DNA of 64,000 nucleotides. Origin: Poronia punctata. Its lineage: Eukaryota; Ascomycota; Sordariomycetes; Xylariales; Xylariaceae. The notes beneath the pieces were generated by a model, which did no database searches, was not told the origin of the DNA, and worked only from the letters and a program-made list of their open reading frames with translations. Below are positions 10,337 to 21,776 of this stretch, in pieces; the stretch's first letter is position 1; each line of letters starts with the position of its first letter. The DNA is taken from positions 124,001 to 188,000 of the forward strand of contig MU401497.1 in NCBI GenBank assembly GCA_022579005.1. The letters are read 5' to 3'. Both the position numbers and the translations under genes were made by a program.

Positions 10337-11232
10337 ATGTTGCCCATCAAACTCTACAACGGCAGGCCGGGCTCTGATCCCAATCCTTGGAAGGTAGCTC
10401 TCGTTCTCTCCGAGCTCAAAGTCCCATACAGGACAGAGTGGCTCGACTATGACGAGACCAAGGAACAGCCTTTTCTTTCGTTGAACCCGAACGGGCGACT
10501 GCCAGCCATAGTGGACCCGAACAAGAATGTCACGCTCTTTGAGTCGGGCGCTATCATCAACTACCTCATCGACACGTACGACCCCTATAACAAGCTTACG
10601 TACGGCAAAGACCGGCCCCAAGAGAGGTATCTGGTGCAGAGTTGGCTCATGTTCCAGACGTCCAAACAAGGTCCTAGTATGTGCTCAAAAATCCCCTATT
10701 TGGCGCTTACCACTCGTCGGGCATTGCGTAGAATGACATATATTATATCTGTATCTCCGTGTTGGGTTCCTGTCCCTCAACTGTTTCGTTATTTTTCAAG
10801 GGGTCGGAATAATACAGTGGCAGCCGAGCGTCTCTAATTTTTATCCCTGTAGTGTTTGGGCAGAAGATGCGGGTTGCACTTTCCCACGCCGAGGAGAATC
10901 TGACGACGGCCACCAAGCGCTACTCTACCGAGACGAAGCGTATATGTATCGCCATAGACGGCGCCCTCCGAGATCAGCGGAAGAAGCTGGACCTAAGTGA
11001 ACAGGGAACCGTCTGGCTCGTCGGAGACCACTATACCTTTGCGGACCTGTCGTTCGTCCCGTGGAACGTCACCCTACTAAGAGAAATCGGAAACAAGTGG
11101 GAGGACGAGCTGCCCGAGTTTTACAAATGGCACAACCATCTCGTCGCCCTCCCGGAGGTGCGCCGTGTTCTGGACTTACAGACGCAATGCATGCAGACTA
11201 TGCGAAACACGGCCGCGGATGTTTGGATCTGA
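10337..11232 (+). CDS. glutathione S-transferase, fungal URE2-like
   Basis: Two exons, 10337-10676 and 10853-11232, with a 176-nt intron (GTATGT donor, TAG acceptor), give 239 residues. The N-terminal thioredoxin-fold domain shows the URE2/GSTB-type pattern: LYNGRPGSDPNPWKV, then F-L-S-L-N-P-N-G-R-L-P-A-I-V, then F-E-S-G-A-I, where Glu and Ser contact glutathione. Splicing restores a QGPMFGQ segment matching the family's QGP-x-FGQ. The C-terminal helical domain has TFADLSFVPW. Such cytosolic enzymes conjugate glutathione to electrophiles or act in redox protection. It lies 1.5 kb downstream of the RiPP precursor on the same strand. It could protect against or modify the product, but GSTs are common fungal genes, so membership of the cluster is only a possibility. 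Confidence 0.88.
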
Positions 11233-12128
11233 AAAGCCGATGGCAGGATAAGCTAGCGCAAGGCTTCAATTGTTGCCAACACGACTGTACCGTGATAGAT
11301 TTGAGACGTAGTCAACAGAGTCGCCTGAAGATATCACCTACTCGTCGGAACATTGCCGCCAGGTCGGGAGCCTATGTCCTTCTTGCAGCCCATGTCCCCC
11401 CCCCCCCCCCCCCTTTGACAATGTAGGGCAGGGTTGAGGTGGTTGGGTTACATTTCCTTCCCGTGCTGCATACAATTTTATATCCAACTTCATTTTAGCC
11501 ATTGTCGAGCCCCTATGGACGGCGTTGGATGAATACCGCCGATGCAAATACTCCAACTTTCCGCCCCCGCACGTCAGGCTGTCCACCCCGTGGCTGTTTG
11601 GGTGTATAGAGTTGGCCATTGATCTGCACGGGCGAGGCAGATACACCTGCGTTAGATGACGGATGACGATATTGGACTATGTGGGTGTGTCGCTAATTTA
11701 ACCTACCTGACCCAGGGCGCCCATTGTCTCCCATCACTTCCGTTACTACAAGGGGGGGGGGGAGGGAAGAAGGGAAATGGTAGAAAAGGGTTCTTAGCTA
11801 CTACCTATCTCTCCTCGCATATCCAGGTTTTGCAAGAAATTCAGTAGTTTAGGGACTAGGCAATCCTGAACACACTGAACAAGAGGCTTTTCATCTGTGT
11901 GCCTTGGCCATCTGTTGTCCTGTTCGTCCTCACCCATCGCTTGGTCAATGCATCTAGCACTGCCTCGATTGGTTTGCAAAGAACTTGGGAAGCGAAACGC
12001 TGGGGGCGGTTGGAACGTGTTGGACCGCGTGCAACAATCGTGCTCATCTAAAAAAAGACACCTGACAGGCTGACAGGCTGACATCCGACATCTCCTCAAT
12101 ATCACCCACAGCCTGCTGGGCCACCCCA
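11233..12128. other. intergenic with homopolymer runs
   Basis: Contains a C run near 11398-11413 and a G run near 11752-11762. Both lie in non-coding DNA. No gene is supported. Confidence 0.55.
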
Positions 12129-13364
12129 ATGCTTTTGGGCGCTCCAAGTTCTGGCGTGCTCAGTTGTCCTCAGTATGCGACGCCGCGAAAAATGGCAGCG
12201 GTATCGATGCTCAACGGCCTGAACTCGACTTGGACATCATCCCTCGCGCCCACAACGCCTACGCCATCCAGTATTTCCTCACCGAGATCGAGTTCGACTG
12301 CTTTGCCCTCGACTTCTTCCGTCAGCACAGCCTCGACTCAGAGCACTTTCCCGGCTTCAAGCCTATCTACTACTATATTTCCACCTACAGCACCCCCTCA
12401 TATATCTATTGCGACGTCTTCCATCATAACACCGATATTTATCGTCAGTTCAACATGGATCTCTGAAGTTATCTCAGTCTCGACCTCTTCTTCACTCCCC
12501 CCCTTGGTCGGAGTTGGAGGTATTGGCGCTGACAAGCCGACAACAAGCACTGCTGTGTTGATTGCGAGCCCGACATGGTGGCAGTCATCCATTCCGGGGC
12601 CACCCCCACGGACGGATTCAGGCCCGGCCTCTTTATTCAAGCCCTCAACGCCTCTCACAGCGAGTTCTTCGTCGTCTTTACCAGCATTTCCAACTTCCTC
12701 TTCTAGTGTCTGGGTGGTCTCATCCCGTATGACATGGCTTACCGTGACTGGCATACCGTCACATACATCAACGTCTTCAACCGCAGCAACGACGCCCGGC
12801 TCAACCCCGCCCCCGTCTAGTGGAGGTGCAGACTCACCACCGGTATATGTCGTCATCGCGGTCTCGGTTTCACTGGCCGTATTCCTTTTCTTGGCCACAT
12901 TCCTACTACGGCAGTATGCAGTCCGTAGACGCCAGCGGCAGAGCGAGGACCGACAGTTTTCCCGATTAAGCGGTGACACCGTGACGGCTATCAAGGTGGA
13001 AGAGATTTCTGAGAGACGATCCGGAGCCGGAAGCACCCGGAGCAGCAGTCATTCTATCAGCAATACGTACCAAAGCATGAACCGGGGCGAGGTGCGTATC
13101 ATGCCCGATCGGTTTGGGATGGATAGGGGAGGGGCGGAGCGACTTGGGGCGGTTCCGCCAGGCCCTCCTGGGCACTACTACTACACTTTTCCTGCCGGTG
13201 ATGGCTCGACAGCAGCGGAATCGAACATGGGTCCGAGCCCGAATCGGTGGAGCTCAGGGGGCCAGCACGAGAGTACCAATGCGCCCCAGACGTCAACTAG
13301 TTTCGGTTCGGGTAGGGGTGGCTGGGACGACGAGACGGACGCCACGGTGGGTAGGGCGTATTAA
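12129..13364 (+). CDS. Ser/Thr-rich single-pass membrane protein (Mid2/WSC-sensor-like architecture)
   Basis: The open frame encodes 411 residues; an internal Met at 12192 (MAAVSMLNG) is an equally good start. About 230 residues rich in Ser, Thr and Pro, expected to be heavily O-mannosylated, precede one membrane segment (VYVVIAVSVSLAVFLFLATF). Basic residues (RRRQRQ) follow directly, and the cytosolic tail of about 140 residues is rich in Gly, Ser and Arg. This is the layout of fungal wall-stress sensors of the Mid2 type, but no WSC cysteine domain is present and no signal peptide is obvious. A function in wall sensing is inferred from layout only. An upstream exon may be missing. It is probably outside the RiPP cluster. 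Confidence 0.6.
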   Translation: MLLGAPSSGVLSCPQYATPRKMAAVSMLNGLNSTWTSSLAPTTPTPSSISSPRSSSTALPSTSSVSTASTQSTFPASSLSTTIFPPTAPPHISIATSSIITPIFIVSSTWISEVISVSTSSSLPPLVGVGGIGADKPTTSTAVLIASPTWWQSSIPGPPPRTDSGPASLFKPSTPLTASSSSSLPAFPTSSSSVWVVSSRMTWLTVTGIPSHTSTSSTAATTPGSTPPPSSGGADSPPVYVVIAVSVSLAVFLFLATFLLRQYAVRRRQRQSEDRQFSRLSGDTVTAIKVEEISERRSGAGSTRSSSHSISNTYQSMNRGEVRIMPDRFGMDRGGAERLGAVPPGPPGHYYYTFPAGDGSTAAESNMGPSPNRWSSGGQHESTNAPQTSTSFGSGRGGWDDETDATVGRAY

Positions 13365-14605
13365 GTAATCAGGTACTGACTCGTACCTCGAAACCAAATA
13401 TTTACCACACCGTATAGACGGGTATGAAAGTAAAGAGGTGGGTTCAAATCTTTGGAACGCGGATATCGTGCAAGATCAAACCTTTTTCAGATCTCGCGGG
13501 CAGATCGGCTAACAGACGGCTAGTCCCGTGCCACGCGAAGCATTATTACGAAAATCATAATCATGATGATTACTGGGTTAGGCCAGTGAAGGCTTCTTTC
13601 TCATCTGCTTTCCTATCTACAGTGGCAAATCGAAAACTCGGGAAAGGCTTTTTTCATGCTCAGTTTTGGTTGACTGTAGTGAATCGATAGAGGATGTTTC
13701 CAAGCGGTGGCATGACGCCGTAAAATGCGTGTAGGCCGCATCTTGTTGTGGCAACTATTGGTTTCTCCATTCTAGAGTGACTCGCAGACTCGCAAACTCT
13801 ACCCTCCATCGCCCGTCGTGCCCGCGACAAGGGTCTCCAAAGTCATTTTCTTGACCGACCATCGGCATTAGAGATGATAGTTTGACAGCACTAGGCGCTC
13901 TGCTTCGTTTTCTCCTGCTTGGCAGCGCGACTTGGCCTCAAGCCAAGATGAGGCCAAGACCTGCCGACATTTCTTGAACGAAGCACCGTCAGCCCCCGGG
14001 TCATCCATCACCTGACTAGAAGAAGTGAGCCGGGGCAGACTATTCCAAACTAGGTAATTTGTCGGCGGCAAGGAACGAATAGCTCTGTTGTTCGATTTTA
14101 CACGTATGTGTATTATACATGGATTATGTAGGAAAGGAACATGGGCTGGCATGTTTGTAAGGTTTGGTGCCTTTTATGCGCGCAAATAGAAATGGGGGGA
14201 TGTCACAAGACAAGACGACAGTTGCAAGGATGGATAGAAAATGAAAAACACAAATATCTCTCTTATCAGATCTTCCATTACTAGAGGGCCGTTTACAGTG
14301 TAAAGAAAATTATAATTACTGTTGTCGTTTTCACAGACGTGACGTTCAATTGAATATCATTCTTGTTATGTAAAGTTTTATTCAAGCTTTTGGTTTAGCT
14401 ATTTTAGCAGCTTACTATTATTGCCTTCAATTGAGATTTAAAGCATCCAAGTTACCGGCTTCTTGCATTTTAGGGGATAATTTTGGATTGTAACAGTCAC
14501 AAATGAACCCCGATAAAAGAGCTTGCACTGTCATAGTCTCTTCCTAATTAGCCCGAACCCCGTCTTAAGGATTGGTGGGTAGAGTACAAGAGTAAGTACC
14601 TCTTC

Positions 14606-14652
<47 letters not shown>

Positions 14653-14862
14653 TTCCATCGTCTGCCATCGCCTGGATCGCCCATCACCCAATCGCTTCTG
14701 TCATCCATCGATTCCATCCGCCCATCCCATCCCGTTCCCATTCCCATCCATCCGACCAGATTATTAAACTCCTCCTTTCCCTTTTCTCTTTGCGATTTTG
14801 TTCCCACCCTTTCCCTCTTTCCATCTTCCGAATTTAGCGCCACGCCTGAGTTGCAATTCACG
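13365..14862. other. intergenic; upstream region of aspartate aminotransferase
   Basis: No gene supported. An A+T-rich portion spans about 14200-14560. The final 250 nt are pyrimidine-rich on the plus strand and carry a TAA microsatellite, as in many fungal promoters. Confidence 0.5.
14607..14652. repeat. TAA trinucleotide microsatellite, about 15 copies
   Basis: An uninterrupted TAA/AAT run lies about 210 nt upstream of the aspartate aminotransferase ATG. Its length is likely to vary between strains. The frames it opens on the minus strand (poly-Leu) are not genes. Confidence 0.95.
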
Positions 14863-16582
14863 ATGCTTTCCACATTACGCATTGTATCCCGCCAGACGAC
14901 GGCCGTTCGTCGAGTCTCGTCCGTCTTCGGCTCGCAAGCTGTTAGAGCTGGCTCCACCTGGGCCAACGTTCCCCAGGGTCCACCTGTATGTTTATCATCT
15001 GGAGAAGAGTTGGGAGATTTAAGAGATCGATCGTCTAGAGATTTGAGTTTTTGCTAATTTAGAGTCAATCGCTGTAAATTTAGGATGTAAGTCGATCGAA
15101 ACCCGCCCAAATTGCCTAGTCTCGACGGTGACTTGTGCACGACCAAACTTAAAAAACAATATTATGACGATTTGCTGACCTGCCATCTCTGCTACGTCTT
15201 AGGCCATTCTCGGTATGTTTAGACTTGCAATTGACAGCTTTGTCTGATTACACAATGCCTGGTGTTTCCTCAACTAACGCCTAGTTTTTCCGTAGGTATC
15301 ACGGAAGCTTTCAAGGCCGATAGCTTCGGGAAGAAGATCAACCTCGGTATGTGAACCCCTTGTTCTACACACTTCACGCGCCCATGTCCTTGAACCCTCG
15401 CTCAACATTTCGTCATACATGCAGGTGTCGGTGCCTACCGTGACGACAAGGGAAAGCCTTATGTCCTCCCCTCGGTCCGGACCGCTGAGCAGAAGGTTGT
15501 CACGTCCAACCTGAACAAGGAATATGCTGGCATTACCGGTGTGCCCGAATTCACCAAGGCCGCCGCCGTTCTTGCCTACGGTAAGGGCTCGTCTGCCCTA
15601 GACCGCCTCGCCATCACACAGACCATCTCGGGTACCGGTGCCCTCCGAATTGGTGCCGCCTTCCTCGAGCGCTTCTACCCCGGCGACAAGACCATCTATA
15701 TCCCCAACCCTTCGTGGGCCAACCACAAGGCCGTCTTCAACGATGCCGGCCTCAACGTGAAGCAATACAGCTACTACGACAAGAAGACCATCGGCCTTGA
15801 CTTCCAGGGCATGCTTTCCGACATCAAGGCCGCTCCCAAGGGCAGCATCTTCTTGTTCCACGCCTGCGCCCACAACCCCACCGGTGTCGACCCTACCCAG
15901 GAGCAGTGGAAGGAGATTAGCCAGGCCGTCAAGGACCAGGGCCACTACGCCTTCTTCGACATGGCCTACCAGGGTTTCGCCAGCGGTGACACGGACAAGG
16001 ATGCCTTTGCCCTGCGCCACTTCATCGAGCAGGGCCACAACGTCTGCTTGGCCCAGAGCTTTGCCAAGAACATGGTGCGTTCCCCTACACCTGCGATTGC
16101 GCGTGTCATTGCTAACGATGGTTGTTATATAGGGTCTCTACGGTGAGCGTGTAGGTGCCTTCTCCATTGTCGGCGCCGATGCGGAGGAGAAGAAGCGCAT
16201 CGACTCCCAGATCAAGATCCTGGTCCGCCCTCTGTACTCTAACCCCCCTATCCACGGCGCTCGCATTGCCTCGGAGATCCTCAACACCCCGGCCCTTTAC
16301 CAGCAGTGGCTCGGTGAGGTCAAGGAGATGGCTGACCGCATCATCACCATGCGCGCCCTTCTCAAGGAGAACCTCGAGAAGCTCGGCAGCAGCCACGACT
16401 GGAGCCACATCACGTCGCAGATCGGCATGTTCGCCTACACCGGCCTCGACGCCGCCAGCATGGAGAAGCTGGCTAAGGAGCACAGCGTCTACGCTACCAA
16501 GGACGGTCGTATCAGCGTTGCCGGTATTACCAGCGACAACGTCGGCCGTCTAGCCGAGGCCATCTACAAGGTCAAGGGTTAA
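14863..16582 (+). CDS. aat1: aspartate aminotransferase, mitochondrial
   Basis: PLP enzyme that interconverts aspartate/2-oxoglutarate and oxaloacetate/glutamate, a limb of the malate-aspartate shuttle. Six exons close in frame to 428 residues, the usual mitochondrial length: 14863-14985, 15084-15086, 15203-15212, 15296-15346, 15425-16074, 16133-16582. The N-terminus is an Arg-rich, acid-free targeting peptide. Conserved elements include [35 protein letters not shown] and SFAKNMGLYGER, whose Lys (about 277) should bind PLP. Exon 2 is only GAT, supplying the conserved Asp of GPPD, and exon 3 is 10 nt; both are flanked by good AG and GT signals. Skipping exon 2 would delete one residue without shifting the frame. 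The TAA microsatellite lies in the promoter. Confidence 0.95.
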
Positions 16583-17100
16583 ATCGCCATTCATTCTCCG
16601 ATGATGGGAAATCTGAGATCCTTTTGTACGAACTAGTTTAGCGGGCGACAAAATGGCGGCGTTAATTCCTTTCGATTGACTGATATAATTCTCTCATTTC
16701 GTCAGGAGTGACGAGAATGAAAAGGGAAAAGCGGCATATGCTTTTTTCGACGTCTTTGCTTTATCCTGAACCAGGATGCCGGACGTGGATGGATGGACAT
16801 GGTTGATGGATTTATTAGCGTTTATTGATGAAAGCGCTATCACGATTCCCAATGTACAACTTGGATGTCTTTCTTTTCTTGTTCTGTTAGATAGACTGGA
16901 AAGAAAAAAAGAAGACGAGGCAGATGGATGACCTAGATAGGGAAGACTACCTAGCCTGGTGGATAGACTGCCAATAATACCTCTACAACCATTCCTTTTC
17001 TTCGTCCAAAGTTTAATTGTTATTTCTGGGGACGAGACAGGAGCAAGTATGAATGTAGAGTCGGTCCATTCAGCATGCAGATGCAGGTTGATAACATTCA
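16583..17100. other. intergenic between convergent genes
   Basis: 3' untranslated regions of the convergent aspartate aminotransferase gene and the 17101-18453 gene. Nothing else seen. Confidence 0.6.
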
Positions 17101-18453
17101 TCATCGCAGACGATTCAGATCCCCCTGAATTTCTCTCAACCTAGTCTCCATTTCTCGCCAAACCCGAGCCATCTCGCGCATAGTCCGCTCCTTATTTTCG
17201 TCACCGACAGTCTTACTCCTCTCCCTCGCACGTAGCCGGTTCCCGGAGATGTACTCCTGATAAGACGCCCTCCTATCCGACTTATCGAGAGCTTCCGACT
17301 CGACAGACACGGCAACGCCGTAATCAGCGAGCTCGGCCTCGCGCACACGCGCCCCGTCGTCCAGTCTCCGACCCGCGTCTAGTAGATGTTGTCGGTAATT
17401 CGCCAGCGCGGCCCGAGCCTCGGGGGGATATAGATGGTGGAGCGTATCCCAGAGTAAAGCCTCGGAGGCCAGACGGAGGGTTTCGGCTTCTTGCGAGGCG
17501 GAGATGGCGTTTAGTTCGGACGAGGTGGATATTGCGCCGTGTTTGGTCTCTAGGGCGCGGACGAGGAGGGTGAGGGTTTCGGTTTGGAGACGGTGGTGGT
17601 TTGTTAGGGTTGATAGGGTGGTTAGGCGGGTTTTCGAGAGGGTTGTTTGGGTTGTTTGGAGGGTGGTTATTAGGGATGTTGTTACGGCTGAGAGGGAGGG
17701 GATTGTGCGGTGGATGTAGGAGGAGTTGGTGTTTGGGTTTAGGACCCGGGCGAGGGATTTCGCCTGGGTGGTTAGACGGGAGGATATTAGGGTTAGGAGT
17801 AAGGGGAAGTGGACGGGGAGAGAGGTGAATGGGGGGTTGCAGAGGAGGAGGGTTAGAGAGGATGGGGATAAGGTTGAGGCGTTGTTTAAAAAGGGGGGGA
17901 TTAAGGTGAGGAGGTGGATGAGGTCTGGAGGAAGAGCGGGTGTTGTTGATTGGGTTTGGATCTGGGATTGTGATTGGGAACGCGAATGGCCTTTTGGCTG
18001 GGTTTGTATCTGTTGCGGTCGAGATTTGGATCGTCTGTGGTGTTGCGGTTGTTGTAGTTTCGACTGTGGCTGTTTAGGAGGGGGTGCTTCGGGAACTGCT
18101 GGGTTTACGTCTGATGTAGCGGTCGAGATGGCGTTGCGGAGGAGACTAAATCTCGCTGCCTTAAGGCGATGGGCTTTGAGTTCCTGGATTTTTTTTTCAT
18201 ATGATTTATCAGCCACGGCGGTCATGTCATATTTTGAGCTTTGGTTGAACAGAGGAGGATATTAATTCTTGGGATGATGGTATATTTGGTGGACAAGACT
18301 TACCTCCCGCACACCATTCCGCTGTTTAGAAGTCGGATCTATTGCGTCCCTTGTCGAAACGTCGGGGTTCAAGATTTCTGTCGTGATGGTTTTGTAAAGA
18401 GCTGCGAATTTGGGGTTGTCTCGAAGGACGTCATCGTCTATGGGCGGTAACAT
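17101..18453 (-). CDS. unrecognised fungal protein, helical C-terminus
   Basis: Two exons fit: 18453-18304 and 18183-17101, joined in phase 0 by a 120-nt intron (GTAAGT ... CCAG), giving 410 residues. The join yields VRE-ELKAHRLKAAR, a smooth helical continuation, and is why the more 5' ATG of the large frame was not used as start. The N-terminus (MLPPIDDDVLRDNPKFAALY) looks like a conserved motif. A Gln/Ser/Pro-rich linker lies at about 75-135, and the rest is mostly helical, ending in a charged coiled-coil-like segment (EMARVWREMETRLREIQ). I do not recognise a named family and assign no function. It is convergent with the aspartate aminotransferase gene. Confidence 0.72.
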
Positions 18454-20511
18454 TTTCTTCTCCTTGTCTCTCTTAGCAAATAGCGGAGCGGGAAAGCGGA
18501 CGGTACGGTACGGTCCGGTACGTAAGCGAGGTCGGTGATGTGTGGTGTGGTGTGATTCGTTTTGGTACAACTTGTCTGGTTATCCTAGATGCTTCGATAT
18601 CGGCTCCCTTGGGTTGTAAGACGTTTCGTTAAAAGATTTGTTGCAGTTGAGGAGGAGGGGGTAGGAGCCAGTTGTACGTGTAAAACACATGTGAATATGT
18701 TGGGAGATGTGTATATTGTGGGACCATGCGCATCGGTACCGATTGTACGAGTACGAGTAATTACATGGGCAGATGGCGGTCTACCCCGGACTACCTAGCC
18801 TAAACATGTCCAAATCACGAAACCGGAGCGCTATCACGTGACGACATGTAGTGTTATCAAGTTTTCCTCTCAATACAAGCAGAACACAAAGCCCTCTTTA
18901 CAAGTACATATTTTGGATGTCTTTTGAAATGTTTTGAAATGTTCTGGGATGCCTTATTAGTAGGTGCCTATATGTACATATTATCTACATTGTTGAACTG
19001 CTGCTATATTGATACTTACCTATCTCTTGCTTGCGCTCAGTCAATATGAATAGGCAAGTGTCTAAGCTTGAATATTAGTCGCTTTGGACTGCGGCAATAT
19101 ACCAGCATGACATCCAGCTTATTGATTTTCCGGTGTTTGCCTTGATATTTAGTCTCTAGAATCAGAACAGCATGCTACATTTTACCAGGGTGTCTTCTAT
19201 ATGAAGTCATGTCTTTGCTCGAGACTAACCAAGATACTAGATATCTAGGTTAGTTATCAAAGTTGACGCGTTCATCTACCTACTCTTTCACCCGGATCAA
19301 AAAGCCTTGGATTTTGCCACGTTTACTCCCATCCTAGTTTGAACCGGTCAGACAGAGAAGGATTCGAGCGTTGTCTTGTCTCTCTGTCTTGCGAGAGTTT
19401 TAATCCCGAAAGAGGCAGGCCGTTTTTGATTTTCCGGAGGATCAGGCTGGGCGTAAATAGGTAGGAAAGGGCTGACGAGAAATCCACTCGCACTTCGGCG
19501 GAGCGGACGTGGACTGGTCTCGGGCATGCTTCTAGACTACCACGTACTTTTTTCGTTTCTTTTCTTCAAGCGGGAATAGAACATAGAACGGGATAGTTTT
19601 GTTTTACGGGTTGTTTGGTACAACGTCCCCATCAAGTACCGACACACTTGATAATCGGCGTTAAGATATGATCGATTCACCTACTGCGCTACAGCACTGG
19701 AGATATTTATGAAACTTCTTTTTGGATTCTAGAACCAGGCCAACAAATCAATATTTCCAAAAGAAGCTGGCAATAACTTGAGATGTCTGCATGATTCTAT
19801 ACGGGTACGAGTAAGAATAAGGTCGTTTCTTTAGCCATGCAAAAGGTATCATTTAAAAGAAATTCTAGACTAACAGTGTAGAAATATGGATAGTAGAGTA
19901 AGAACTACAACACTCATAAGCCATCTGATATATCGAAATTAGTTGAATATGTCAAGTCTAGACAAAGTAAACCATGCTTTTGGGTTGCTTTCTATAATAT
20001 GACATTTTGACTTGGGGGCGACGGGATTCTTTGACGAACAGATGGTGGTTAATCCATAATGCCGGTAAAATGCACTAAAATTATGATTATCTCATTACTT
20101 AAACAAAATAGTAAACTACCGCAGCATTTGAGCTATAGTGGGTCCACGCTTTACATCCAATTCTCACCAGCTGCCAGAATGGATCCAGCATCTGACAAAG
20201 TCCAGAACCTTGCAGGGAAGAAAGATGTCGGATTTGAAACCGCGAAACCTGAGAATAGTAGGTATCATAATATCAAAGACCCGTCTCCTCGATGCGGGTG
20301 AATCGGGGGTCAATTCAACACAAGACTTAATACGATTGGGCAAACGAACCGATCGGGTCATATATCACTTCAATTCGACCATCGAGCCGGTTCTAGTCAT
20401 TAGGAAAAGGGAAAAGGGAAAAGGGAAAAGGGAAAAGGGAAATTAGAAAACGAAAAGATTCAGGAAAGAGAAACACCAAGGAAGAAACCGCAACCAAAAC
20501 CGAAACCAACC
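18454..20511. other. intergenic, no gene recognised
   Basis: About 2 kb, A+T-rich between roughly 18850 and 20060, with no frame above background. A GAAAAGG hexamer-type repeat at about 20403-20440 sits just before the bL28m gene. No transposon signature seen. Confidence 0.5.
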
Positions 20512-21345
20512 ATGGCACATCAACAATCCATAGCGCCTATACGGCGCATATCAACAACCCTCCTATCCTCCCAACCCCGAGCAACCCTCCTCAACCTACA
20601 ACCCTCCCACTCTGCGACGTCAACAACGACAACACGCGCCCTAAGCACAACCACCCCCCTCCAGATGCAAAAACCCTCCTTCCGGACCGTCCCCAAAGAC
20701 AAGGTCCCACCATACCCCTACGGCGAATTCCGCACCTACAAGCAGCGCAACCGCGGCCTCTTCGGCAAGACCAAGATCCGATTCGGAAACGTCGTGGCGG
20801 AGAAGTACAAGAACAAATCGCGGACCACCTGGTTACCCAACCGACACAACAAACGACTCTGGTCTCAGGCCCTGGGCGCCTTTCTCCGCACCAAGCTCAC
20901 GACTTCGGTGCTCCGCACCATCGATCGCTTGGGCGGCATCGACGAGTACCTCCTCGGCGATAAGAAGGCTAGGATCAAGGAGTTGGGTCCGGCGGGTTGG
21001 TGTCTGAGGTGGAAGGTCATGCAGACCGAGGCGGTGCAGAAGAGGTTCGAGGAGCAGAGGATCAAGATGGGGCTTCCGCCTAAGAATCCTAATGTTTCTA
21101 CTACTTCTACTACTACTTCCGGGGAAGAGGTCGGTGCTTTTCCGAGTGGGATGGAGACGGGTGATTTAAAATTTCAAGAGGTCATGGATGAGGTTGATAC
21201 CATGATTAAGAATGAGGAGGAGTTTGTTCTTGGGGATCCGGAAGAGCAGCGGGCGGTTGAAGCTGTTGCTGAGGAGGCCGATTTGAAGGAAAAGGTCAAG
21301 GCCAAGGCGGAGGAGGTTGTCGCCGAATCGAAGCCGGTGGTCTAG
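20512..21345 (+). CDS. MRPL24: mitochondrial large ribosomal subunit protein bL28m
   Basis: Single-exon gene of 277 residues. A Ser/Thr/Arg-rich targeting sequence (about 1-50) precedes the bL28 domain, recognised by GKTKIRFGN, then KNKSRTTWLPNRHNKRLWS and a KLTTSVLRTIDRLGGIDEYLL helix-rich part. Fungal bL28m proteins (yeast Mrpl24) are longer than bacterial L28 and, as here, carry extra C-terminal sequence, here acidic (about 180-277). The protein is a structural component of the mitochondrial 54S subunit. The start is the first ATG of the frame, in an ACCATGG context. Confidence 0.92.
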   Translation: MAHQQSIAPIRRISTTLLSSQPRATLLNLQPSHSATSTTTTRALSTTTPLQMQKPSFRTVPKDKVPPYPYGEFRTYKQRNRGLFGKTKIRFGNVVAEKYKNKSRTTWLPNRHNKRLWSQALGAFLRTKLTTSVLRTIDRLGGIDEYLLGDKKARIKELGPAGWCLRWKVMQTEAVQKRFEEQRIKMGLPPKNPNVSTTSTTTSGEEVGAFPSGMETGDLKFQEVMDEVDTMIKNEEEFVLGDPEEQRAVEAVAEEADLKEKVKAKAEEVVAESKPVV

Positions 21346-21776
21346 GTTGCTGGATGGCCAACATACGGCTGGCTATGCAGAATCGTCAATGATCATTCTC
21401 GTCATATGGAATCGGAATCGCCACTCGGTGGCTGTATAAATATCTCTGGACATTTATCTCATCATCGGGTTATTGGGCAAAATGTACGAGCTACAACTCA
21501 TATCACTGTACTATACTTTATATCGGCCTGGACTGCATCAGAATTGTACAAAAAAAAGAAAATAATTGTATCATTCATGTCACGAGATAATATTTATCTC
21601 GCTGATGCCACACCGAACCATTCTAGCTTTCCTTGCTTAGATGGTGCAACCAACTTGTTCCTTACATCGTGTCTCTTTTCCCAGGCGCCAATTCCTGTAT
21701 CTCAGCATCTTCTGTGCTGTAGGGACAGCCTCACCAACATATCCGACATCTATACTTTATCCAGATACTTTTTAGT
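21346..21776. other. intergenic between convergent genes
   Basis: Convergent 3' ends of the bL28m and tryptophan synthase genes; nothing else seen. Confidence 0.6.

Noticed and set aside
10073..10669. 198-residue minus-strand frame over the GST
   Set aside because: Overlaps a clear glutathione transferase exon and shows no family features.
12398..13036. Long minus-strand frame opposite the Ser/Thr-rich membrane protein
   Set aside because: It is the complement of a Ser/Thr/Pro-rich coding sequence with biased codons. The plus-strand protein has a clear membrane segment and juxtamembrane basic stretch; the antisense product has no domain.
14565..14966. Frame with poly-Leu before the aminotransferase
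   Set aside because: Created by the TAA microsatellite and overlaps exon 1 of the aminotransferase on the opposite strand.
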